Positions 54,943 to 64,000 of a stretch of DNA of 64,000 nucleotides are shown here, one piece after another. The translations under genes were made by a program, and so were the position numbers. The notes under the pieces are model-generated. The model was not told the DNA's origin and searched no databases. It worked only from the letters and a program-made list of their open reading frames with translations. Each line of letters opens with the position of its first letter. Positions within the stretch are counted from its first letter, which is position 1. Source of the DNA: Berberis thunbergii (taxonomy: Eukaryota > Streptophyta > Magnoliopsida > Ranunculales > Berberidaceae); NCBI GenBank assembly GCA_003290165.1, contig QNQO01006244.1, positions 62,001 to 126,000 of the forward strand, written 5' to 3'.

Positions 54943-57060
54943 TAACCAAGTCTTTTAGATGAAGATTTTAAGTGTGTAGTTTCACATCAAGATAAAACTG
55001 ACAGTTTCTTTCTAAATTTATATTGCATAACAAATCCCAGGAGGACTAATTGTGCTTGCCTTAAGTGCAATTCATCGAATGTTTACTTGTATTTACATCT
55101 TGGGTAGAGAAGAAGTTACAAGACTTGATATGATTAATTGATTGGTTCAACGGTAAGAGAATAACACTATTTTTGCTTATATGAAACCGTGGTAGTGAAA
55201 ATTTTCCTTTGATATTTCACATCCGTTGATTTTATTTGTAAAGCTGAATATTTTTAGCTTGTAGGTGAGTTTAGGCCAAATTATTTTAAAAACCGTATCT
55301 ATCATTCTCTAATTTAGATTTAACTAAAAGTTTTCGCTAGGGTTTTCTCTTGGTTTGGTCAATCCCTAGTTACCATTGTGCTAGATTTCAGTATAATTTT
55401 TTGCAGGTTTTGTATTTATTGGAGAGTCACAATGACACACTATCTTTAGAAATCTCCAATAATCAAATGGCATTGTTTCCGAATCAAGTTTGAAGATTCC
55501 GGAGAGCTTTGAATCATAACTTAGTATTTTATTTTCTTGTTTTGCATTTTCTTATAGAAAATACTAACTAACAGGATTTGCAGGAAATTTTCGTCCATAA
55601 AAACAAAAACAAATAATTTAAAGCGGTTTGTAGGATTTCTCTTCTACTTTCAGGAACACTTTACGGAAGTCAATTCGAAGAAGAAACAAAGCGGCAATTG
55701 AATTTTAAATAGAAGAGTTATGTGCCGGAAATTTCTGCGCGGTGGGTAAGGTTTACTTAGTTATTTTAAGATAAAAATATTTGATTGGTGACAGATTTTT
55801 CATTCAGATGATTCCTCATACTGTTAACTTTTTAAATCATGTTTGGATTTTATAATCCTATATGATCTAAACTTGTAACAAAGTTTTCTTTAAGACCTGC
55901 GCAAATCTGGTCAATTTCTATTAACTAACTTTAGCAAGCCAATTTGATCTTTTTTCTTTAGGATTTTAATTTTGGAATTTTTTTTTATGACAACAACTCT
56001 CTCAAGTTTCTAGATTGGGCTTGGATATAATAATTATTTTTTTTATAAAACTATAAGTCCAAAATGGATTTTTAATCAGAGAGGGTTGTTCTGATTTTTT
56101 TTAGCTAGTGGTCTTTAACCAAAAATAATAATAAAAATAAAAATAATCTCAATATCTAGGTTTTATATTGGCACAAGTAATTGCATACAAGTTATATAGA
56201 ATAGAATGATTAGGATATTTTTAATTGCACTTGTGACCTAGCTCTTTTTTGTAGCGCAATTGGAATAGCGTCAGAGGTAAGTTCACTTGAATCACCATGC
56301 CCCTTTTATTAGCGGCAAATTCCTGGTTAGGACACTCAACATTTTATCCATTATTATAAATTTTATTCTTAGAAAAAAATGTTTGAGCCTTGCTTTTTTA
56401 TTGTTTTTGTGCATTAGCTTTGGTAATTTTGTATTAAAACAACATTAAGGGTAATTCACCCGTATATAAGATATGGTTGGGATTTCTTCGCCCATCCTTG
56501 GCCCAAAAACCACGTCCCAAGCATATAAACCCAAGCGCAATATAAAATAAAATTTATTAGACACTGGCCCTAAGAACTTCGAGCTCATTAGGACGGAAGT
56601 GGTTGTTAGCCACTCCAGTGAGTTTTATTAGTTTGCAGAGCATGACCGTCTCTGCCTTAAGAAAATGGGTTGAACCATCATTAGCAAGCCATTTCCTCGC
56701 ATTTTAACATGGAAGACTACTTTTTCGTAGATTGACAAAATTTAACTGGTAAGTTTTCGACTTAATTCAGAACACTTAGGATCTGGTCTAGTTGTTGAAG
56801 TAGGTCTTCTAAAAGCCCCACCCTAAATTTGAAAGACTAGGTCAAATTAAAATAAAGTCGTTTGTGTGCATTTGTTTGGTTCTGCCTTAATAGTTTAGGT
56901 ATCATTTTAGGCTTAGGCGTCAAACACTAACCCAAGGTGTCTTGACTAGATATGTAAATTTTAATTTTTTTATTTTTCGATTTAGATTCTTTAGCAATTT
57001 ATGTCTATTTTGTATCGTGATTGACATTGTCTAGTGCATTCCTTTAGTGATCCCGGTTTA
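54943..57060. other. Leader or LTR-like interval before the gag remnant
   Basis: AT-rich, no coding segment. About 56,245-56,270 (TTTTTTGTAGCGCAATTGG) may be a decayed primer-binding site. The stretch from about 56,455 looks like retrotransposon leader. A paired LTR could not be traced. Confidence 0.35.
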
Positions 57061-57169
57061 GCATATGACTCTAGGGATCCTTTTTACTGTTCAACCCTTT
57101 ATTTTCTTTTTCGACCCCATCTTCATCACCAAGTCTACCTTTGTCTCCGAGTTCACATTCATCACCACC

Positions 57170-58140
57170 AAAATGGCACATGCTCTTAATGATTACTTTG
57201 CCCCCATCAAAACCACCCTCCCATGTGCATTGTTCTTCCAGACAACAATGCCAACCAGTTTCATATTAGACTCGCCACCATCAATTTGCTTCCTAAGTTA
57301 TACTCATTTAGAGAAGTTTCTACATATTTGCAGCACTTTAAAAAACCATAACTTAGATGATGAGGGTATCAAACTTAGATTGTTTCCCCTTTCCTTATAT
57401 GATAAAACAAACACATGGCATACATTGTTTAAATGCAATACATTCTTGGATGCTTAGGATAAAGTGAACACATGGCTTAGATCGTTTCAACTCGATACAT
57501 TCTTGGGATGCCTTATCTAATATCTTTATGAACAATTATTACTTGTGGTAGAGAACTGAGTCAATATGGGATGCAATTAGCAACTTTAAACAGCAACCAG
57601 AGGAGGAGTTTTACGAAACATGGGAAAGGTTCCATGATTTGCTAATCAGATGCCCACACTGTGGGTTTAAGAAGGCCCAATTAGTCAACTTATTCTTCAA
57701 GGGTTTGTCGTCATGCACCGTACTATGATAGAATCCATGCACAAGGGAAAATTCAAGGCACAAACACCCGACCAGTGTTACGCTTTCTTAGAGGAGTTAT
57801 CAAAGAATGCACAAAATTATAACCATACTAGTGAAGAGCTTTCTAAAAATGTGAATGTTCCTAGAAAACAAGTTATGTTTGAGATCAAGGCTAAAAGTGA
57901 ACTGAAATCTGTCATTAACCAACTAGCTGAGAGTATGAACAACTTGAACCAAAGTTTTGACGCTTTTTCACTCTTGGCCACTACGAACAACCCCACCCCT
58001 ATCATGACATCACTACACCAATCAAGGTGGTCCAAATATATCTCAACAAGCTTATGAGTGTCTGGATTATAATACATCAGACACTTTTGAGGCTCAGGTG
58101 TGTGCCTATACCCACTTTCGAAAACCAATTGCTAATTCAT
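57170..58140 (+). pseudogene. gag of the decayed gypsy element
   Basis: MAHALNDYFAPIKTTLPCAL near 57,173, LDDEGIKLRLFPLSLYDKTN (the DE..KLRLFPFSL..KA..W motif), then FKQQPEEEFYETWERFHDLL, IRCPHCGFKKAQLVNLFFKG LS. These are the retrotransposon gag landmarks. Frameshifts near 57,460 and 57,715 and many stops follow. A Gln/Asn-rich stretch lies beyond. Confidence 0.85.
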
Positions 58141-59079
58141 TAAGTCAAACTTAACAAATCAATTCACCCAAACTTTCATTAGAGTCCTTATTCTCCTTCA
58201 CAAAATTTAGGTGGTCCACAATGTTTTCAAGGAAATTAATATAAGCAACCACAACCGTAAAGTCAGTTCAACAAAATCAAATTGCACCCTACCAACGAGT
58301 TCCCGTAGAAATTTAGTGCCTGATCGATCCCATGGGCAATATTGGGACTCTTGTCCAAAAATTCGGTATAGGTCCTAACTTAAATAACACAGTTCAAATG
58401 TTGGCACTCAACTTAGACAAGTCTAATAAGAAAGCTAACCAAAGATTTTGGTTAATGGAAACAAATATGGATATTATCACCTAGTACCATGTCCAAGTTT
58501 AGAATCAACTTGCACAGATAACTGCTACCTTAAATGAGAGACCAAGGGGTAACCTACCGAGTCAACTTGCAACCAACCCTAAAGCAAGAGAAGTGAACCA
58601 AATAGGTAACCCATCTATTCCTAGCCAATCTAATGACCATGTCAATTCCATTATCATACTTAGGTCTGGAAAAATAGTAAATAATCAGGTAAGCCTTATC
58701 ACCCAAGAGTCACCAACTACTCAAGGTTAACCAACTGTTGAAGTCCTAAAACCTTCTCAAACTACTCCTTTTCTAGAGTTGAGAATGAGCCTATCAAACC
58801 CCAATCTAGAGAGTCAATGCCAAAAGTCCCACCCACCCCATTTCTCTATTGATCAATCAATAACAAAAGGGAGTCTCATACAAGGTTATGTTAGAGGGTT
58901 TTCAAAATTTTCAAATAAGCATCCCCTTCCTCACAACAATTAAATAGATCTTTTTATATGCCAAGTTTATTAATGAGTTAGTTAAGAGAAAAACCAACAT
59001 TCCAAAGTAAGCCTTTATAGCTCAACATTGTTTCTCATTTCTCCAAAATAAAGTTGTGGTCAAACACAAAACCCAGGAA

Positions 59080-59720
59080 GTCTGACTGTCATGTGTAAGA
59101 TTGGTGAAAACTTTGCAGATCAGGCTTTATTGGATTTAGGTGCGAGTGAACTTACTACCATACTCAGTTTATCAATAATTAGGATTGAATGATCTTAAAA
59201 AAACCGAAATGTGCATCAGTTGGCAAATAGATCAATCAAGATTCCAAGGGGTATTACTAAGGATGTGATCATTAAAATGGTTGATTTTTATTACCCCGCC
59301 GATTTCATCGCCATTGACACATGACCTACTTAGGGTAAGCACATCCTAATCATCTTAGGTCGCCCATTCGATGCTACTGCCAATGACTTGATCAATTGTA
59401 AAAATGGTAATATGACCTTAACCTTTGGGAAGATGTAAGTTGAAGTCAATGTGTTTAGCCAGATGACTTGGAATGTGTCAAGGAAGTTTGTCTCCTAGAG
59501 TCTTTATCTTCTCACGCCTTTGAGAACTCTTATCCTAGTGATCCCTTGCATCAAAGTTTAGAGTACTTTAATAAGAGTTTTGTAAGAGAAATCAACTCTA
59601 TGTTAGACTTTGTTCCAGTGGTTGATACTCCTAGATATAAGGCTAAATTTGAACTCTTAACACCACTAATTTACACTACACAGGAACTTGAGACTACACC
59701 ACCACAACTGGAATAAAAAT
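59080..59720 (+). pseudogene. Protease of the decayed gypsy element
   Basis: Active-site motif ALLDLGASELTT near 59,128-59,160 and the downstream HILIILGRPFDATANDLINC and KNGNMTLTFGKM segments. Stops between them break the frame. Confidence 0.85.
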
Positions 59721-59929
59721 CTTTATATGGAAATCATAAGTATTCCTACCTTGGTGAGTCTGAAACTTTGCTTCTGACCTGACATCAAATCAGGAACACA
59801 ATTTTTTGAGGTACTTAAAGAACATAAGGAAGCCATAGGTTGGTCCATAGATGATATCAAAGGTATTAGCCTTTTAGTTGTCCAATACCGAATCCACTTA
59901 GAAGATGTTGCTAAGACCTATACAATCTC

Positions 59930-60480
59930 AAATGAGGACACATGAACATGAAAGAAGTAGTTAGAGCCGAAGTCATCAAACTTCTTGATGTTGGCTCTCA
60001 GATAGCCAATAGGTTAGTCCAGTTCAGATGGTGCCCAGGATGTTAGGGATCACAGTGGTCCCTAACGAGCACAATGAGTTAATCCCTACCCGTGTTCGTA
60101 ATGATTGGGGAGTTTGCATAGATTATCGAAAACTCAATAGTGTGACTAGGAAAGAACTCTTTTCTCTTCCCTTTATTGATCAAATGTTAGAGAAATTAGC
60201 TATTCAAGCATTTTATTACTTCTTATATGGTTATTCTGGTTATAACCAAATTGTTATTCATCACGATGACAAGAGGAATCCACTTTCACATGTTCATTTG
60301 AAACTTTTGCATATCGTCGCATGCCCTTTGTTTTTTTTGTAATACACCTGCTACCTTTCAACAGTGAATGATGAGTATCTTTCATGATATGGTTGTGTGA
60401 TTTCTTCAAATCTTCATGGATGACTTCTCAGTGTTTGGTAAATCTTTTGAGGAGTGTTTACATCATCTTTCTTTTTTGCT
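59930..60480 (+). pseudogene. Reverse transcriptase of the decayed gypsy element
   Basis: EVVRAEVIKLLDVG, then NDWGVCIDYRKLNSVTRKEL (the V.VDYRKLN motif) and GYSGYNQIVIHHDDK. PATFQ and FLQIFMDDFSVFGKSFEECL (catalytic DD of the Y/FMDD motif, near 60,415-60,425) follow after a frameshift near 60,320. Two stops lie in this part. Confidence 0.88.
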
Positions 60481-60990
60481 ACAATGTTTTCATGATACTA
60501 ACTCGTTTGATACGTTGGATTTTTCTTCTTCAAGAATTAGACCTAGATATTTGAGATAAGAAGAGATTTGAGAATGTTGTTGTAGACTACTTATCCCACC
60601 TCATTGTCTAATCTATCAGTGCCAATCTCTGAATATTTTCCTGATGAACAAGTGTTTGAAATTTCACAAGTACCATGGTATGCAGATATTGTCACCTACC
60701 TTGTGAGAAATCATATCCCCTCCTAGTGGTCTAAGTAAGAGAAAGATAGGTTCCTTGCTCGAGTTAAGGCGTACTTTTTGGATGACCCGTACTAATTTAA
60801 GTATAGTCCATGTAAGATAATTCATCAGTGTATCCTTGAAACCAACCATGAACCAGTCATGTCCTTTTGTCATGACAAGGCTCATGGTGGCCATTTTAGT
60901 CCACAACTGACAACTAGAAGAATCTTGCAATCTGGATCTTACTAGCAGATCTTTTTTAACTCACCATCAATTATTGCCATAGCTTCCCTA
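60481..60990 (+). pseudogene. RNase H end and integrase front remnant
   Basis: After RT there is a jump to ENVVVDYLSHLIV (the N.VADALSR-like end of RNase H), then STMVCRYCHLP and LARVKAYFLDDPY, SFCHDKAHGGHFSPQLTTRR ILQSG (integrase HHCC-like region). The thumb and most of RNase H are absent. Confidence 0.75.
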
Positions 60991-60999
60991 GATGTCAAC

Positions 61000-62350
61000 A
61001 GTTAGATAAGATCACCAAAGGGAATGGGTGGCCCCAACAAAGAATATTCGATGTTTGAGGCATTGACTTCATGGATTCCTTCCCATCTTCTTTTGGGTAT
61101 TCTTATATCCGTTTGGAAGTTGATTATGTGCCCAAATGGGTTGAATCCCTAGTTACCAAGTCCGCTGACCATAAAGTTGTGGTTTCATTCTTAAAAGATT
61201 TGGTTCTGCCTAGATTTGATACTTCAAAAGCTATCATCATTGATAAGAGCTCATAGTTTTACAACAAAGTCTTTGAGAAACTTATGTTGAAATATGCGAT
61301 TACGCACAAAGTACCCCTACCATATCATCCACAATCTAATGGTCAAGCTTAGGTATCCAAAGATAAAACGGTTAACCCTAATCGTAATGACTTACTACAT
61401 AGACTCTAGGATGCACTTTGGGCATATCGTACATCATACAAAACCCCTATTGGCATGTCACCTAATATGTTGGTCTATGGAAAAGTATGTCACCTCCCCA
61501 TTGAAATTGAGCACCGAGTATATTCGGCCATTAAGCCCATGAACTTTGATTTGGTTATAGCTGATTAATGTTGGAAACTCCAACTCGATGTTTTGGAAGA
61601 AATAAGAAATGATGCCTATGAGAATTCAAGAATTTATAAATCCAAGTCCTAATTAGAACATGACAAAAACATCATTATGAAAATCTTTTTCCCTGGCCAA
61701 AAGGTTCTTTTATACAACTCGCACTTAGGCTCCGCTTGGAACACTGTAAAAAGATGCATTTTGCAAAGTAATGCAAATGCATCACTTTCAATGCATTAGT
61801 TTTCAATCCATTACTTTGTTGTTGCTTGGTATTAATTAGAGAACAACAATGCTAGTTCCACAATTTTTTTTTCTACATTGGCTTACATTTCACACACCTA
61901 ATGTTCTCCCATTGTATTATAACTGAATAATATGTAAGAAAAATAAAGACTCTTTGAAAGAGTTTTAATTATAATTAACTTTTGTAAATGTGGACTCTAT
62001 TGAGTTTCACATAATAATAACTCTTAAAAATATGGACTCTATTAAGAAGTATAGTCCAACATGTGAACGTGAGAGTTCTCTACAAAAGAATTCAAGATGT
62101 TTTATCCCGTAAAATAATGCAGGATGTCATAACATGAAGGTACAGAGGTTATGCATTTTAATTCCATAACCGCTTTACATAAATCTTACCAATCACCTAT
62201 TTTCTTGTAACTGCCTGCAAAGGAATGTATTTGCATTATTTTACGGGATACCAAACGGAGCCTTAATATTATTCCCAAAAAAGTTATGGTCACGATGGTT
62301 TGCTCCATATGTTGTGTGCAATGCTTCATCCCATCTCTTGTGTGAGTCTT
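61000..62350 (+). pseudogene. Integrase of the decayed gypsy element, split by a MITE
   Basis: DDE core: MDSFPSSFGYSYIRLEVDYV, PKWVESLVTKSADHKVVVSF, HKVPLPYHPQSNGQA, DALWAYRTSYKTPIGMSPN MLVYGKVCHLPIEIEHR and QKVLLYNSHL. The expected DDE residues lie in or near IDFMDSF, IIIDKSS and the NGQA segments, some lost. The 535-bp MITE lies after NSHL, and the C-terminal IIPKKLWSRWFAPYVV resumes right of it. Stops near 61,350 and 61,568 break the frame. Confidence 0.88.
61728..62262. mobile_element. Tourist-like (PIF/Harbinger) MITE, TSD TTA
   Basis: 535 bp, GGCTCCGCTTGGAACACTGT at the left and the complement of GGCTCCGTTTGGTATCCCGT at the right, flanked by TTA (61725-61727, 62263-62265). No coding content. 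TTA duplication and length fit PIF/Harbinger-derived MITEs. Confidence 0.8.
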
Positions 62351-62354
62351 CACC

Positions 62355-62592
62355 TTCCTTCCTCATCATTTGTCAAACAACAAGCACACACCAACAAAGG
62401 ATTAATTTCTCTTTTTAATCCTTTCTCTACTGCCGGTACCACTTTCTCATCATTCACGCCATGCTCTCTCTTTCCATCTCCCTCTCTCAATTCAGCCCTC
62501 AATCTCCACCTCCTTCACATCATCAGTCCATCACGCAAACCGCTCTCTCTTTCAATTCATTCCATCTCACCATCATTCATGTCACTCCCGTC
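62355..62592 (+). repeat. Direct repeat, copy 1 of 2
   Basis: About 235 bp, starting CATCATTTGTCAAACAACAA, with TCTC/CCATCTC-rich sequence. It matches 63,772-64,000 closely. It follows the integrase end directly. Confidence 0.85.
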
Positions 62593-63320
62593 ACTTCTTC
62601 TCGACCACATCATCTCCATCTATTTGTTTCAGTTTGAAACTTTCACAATCTTTTTTCTTCTCCAAATATTTCATATATTTTATTAGTTGCATCAAGAAGT
62701 GGAGGGCATGATTAGAGAAGAAAAATATAGCAGTAGAGAAGACAAGCAAATGTCTTAAGAAGCTAAGGTCAAAGAAGACCCCATGAGAGGCTGCCACTAT
62801 GAAGTCCCATTGATAGAAAAAAAAATTGTTGTTGTTGTTGTATATCCATGACGAATTGCTCACTTCACAAGTAGTTTTATAAATCAAATCAGTGTTGATT
62901 AAACATAGTAACAAAAATATGGGTTTCCCAAGCCTGATTTTGGGGCTATTAACTTCATATGCTTGCTTAATAAGTTTTTGTTAAGAATTCTGAGTTTTCT
63001 GGTCAGAACTAATAAAGGTTATGTGCATAATCAAGGTTATCTTTATTTTCTTTTTCTTCCTCTTTCCCTCTCTTCATCTTGTTTTTTAGCCATTAATCGG
63101 AGCGGGGTGGATATTTTTCATATGTTACGGAGTGGGCATGGTATCTAAAATAAAATTTAATCGGTTATTCGAGGTGGATTCGGGGATTCATGATCCTTGG
63201 CAGGACAGGGAAGGATTTGCCTAAATCCGCCCCATTATCATCCTTAGTAGTAATGAGGCAACAGACTTAGTATATGTAGACTTCTAAGGAAGAGTGTTAT
63301 AAATGAGTTTTATGTGTGGA
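62593..63320. other. Interval between the two repeat copies
   Basis: AT-rich, a short GTTGTTGTTG run near 62,826-62,841; no gene recognised. Confidence 0.5.
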
Positions 63321-63328
63321 TGTTGATT

Positions 63329-64000
63329 GATCTCAAATCTTAATGCAGTGCACGACTGTCTACTGAGTTAAAACCAACAAGCACAACTCGAATCCCACAA
63401 GGAGGGCTAATATTTGAAAACCAATTTTGTAAATCGACTTATAATACTTGATCGAATCCTAAGATTGAACAACAATGTAAATCTAGCTAAGATGAAAATT
63501 TTAGACAAGATCTTAGGGCTTTAGGGATCACCACCATGGTTTGACAGCACCCCTTGGCCACTCTTAAGTTCAACATTTCCTATTTCACTAGCACATCCTA
63601 AGGTGAGACAATCCTAAGATAGACTCTCGTCTTACCTTAGGATGGAAGATATAACAATGTCAACTTCTTCCAAGCCTAAGTTATGTTACTAAGCTAAGCA
63701 TCAAATAAGATTTAAAAGCATAAAAGGAATTCATCTAGCTGGTCTCTACCTTCTTCTACTTGCACATTTTTCTTCATCATTTGTCAAACAACAAGCACAC
63801 ACAACAATGGATGAATTTCTCTTTTCAGTCCTCTCTTTTGCCAGTACCAATGTCTCATCATTCACGCCATGATCTCTTTCTCTCCATCTCCCTATCTCAA
63901 TTCAGCCCTCGATCTCCACCTTCATCACATGGTCAGTCCATCACACAATCCCTCTCTTCTTTTATTCATCCCATCTCGCCATCATTCATGTCACCCCCGC
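63329..64000. repeat. LTR-related sequence, runs off the window
   Basis: From TTGATTGATCTCAAATC on, related to the first part of the LTR at 32,773: the landmarks CGAATCCCACAAGGAGGGCTA, TCTTAGGGCTTTAGG and CACCACCATGG recur in the same order. No primer-binding site lies to the left, so it is not the 5' LTR of a minus-strand element. It contains repeat copy 2. Confidence 0.75.
63772..64000 (+). repeat. Direct repeat, copy 2 of 2 (truncated by window end)
   Basis: Matches 62,355-62,592 with scattered substitutions and small indels; lies inside the LTR-related sequence. Confidence 0.85.

Larger units (their letters stand above)
57000..62350 (+). mobile_element. Decayed Ty3/gypsy (Athila/Tat-like) retrotransposon internal region
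   Basis: Plus-strand order gag, protease, RT, RNase H remnant, integrase, each full of stops and frameshifts. RT to RNase H is shortened. Integrase is split by a MITE at 61,728-62,262 and resumes after it (IIPKKLWSRWFAPYVVC). No flanking LTR is assigned with certainty; a related LTR type lies at 63,329. It is older than the retrotransposon at 4,548, judging by decay. Confidence 0.88.

Noticed and set aside
56245..56275. Possible primer-binding site of the decayed gypsy element
   Set aside because: Similarity to TGGCGCCGTTGCCGGGG is too low to count; no LTR end is visible beside it.
62300..62686. 128-codon Ser/His/Leu-rich ORF
   Set aside because: It overlaps the direct repeat and CT-rich sequence; no domain and no sign of conservation as protein.
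1..64000. tRNA, rRNA or CRISPR arrays
   Set aside because: No cloverleaf with matching promoter boxes, no rRNA signature and no regularly spaced repeats were seen by eye; the tandem arrays present are subterminal repeats or microsatellites.

Overview
The window is nuclear DNA from a flowering plant, most likely a eudicot; the species cannot be named from the sequence. It is AT-rich, has AG/GT-spliced exons that match plant proteins, and is packed with CACTA (En/Spm), hAT, Ty3/gypsy and MITE sequences. I find no intact host gene. What remains is a nest of transposons, several of which carry spliced, truncated copies of ordinary plant genes.

Layout. 1-972: flank with a DEK-like exon and a duplicated unrecognised exon. 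973-~19,470: left part of CACTA element A (5' terminus at 973, no 3' end found). It carries sense-strand fragments of kinesin-5, a Gln-rich protein, organellar HSP90, BCKDH E1-beta and a serine carboxypeptidase. It is split by an 8.0-kb Athila-like LTR retrotransposon (4548-12561, minus orientation, TSD GTTAT) that lacks reverse transcriptase and the integrase core. ~19,480-32,704: CACTA element B, with a decayed TNP2 transposase, a TNP1/transposase_24 gene and a 3' terminus at 32,704. A 4.5-kb hAT element (23,809-28,356, TSD AATGATTG) sits in a TNP1 intron. 32,750-34,259: primer-binding site and LTR of another gypsy element.

35,655-54,942: CACTA element C, complete at both ends (TSD TAA, 19.3 kb). 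It carries fragments of glucose-6-phosphate 1-epimerase, a CONSTANS-like B-box protein and a DEMETER/ROS1-type DNA glycosylase, all on the plus strand. CACTA element D (40,868-53,857, TSD AGA, 13.0 kb) is inserted in an intron of the DEMETER fragment. D carries minus-strand fragments of an ERD6-like sugar transporter, starch branching enzyme and a receptor-like cytoplasmic kinase, plus a broken TNP1-like gene. Near its right end is a further insertion with hAT-like features that carries WD40 exons of a BRWD/PHIP-type protein.

54,943-64,000: a decayed gypsy retrotransposon (gag, protease, RT, integrase, plus strand), with a 535-bp TTA-flanked MITE in its integrase, and LTR-related sequence at the right edge. 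The fragments keep their introns, so capture was at the DNA level. The recognised fragments assigned to the CACTA bodies lie on the same strand as one another within each element, and on the transposase strand where one is present.
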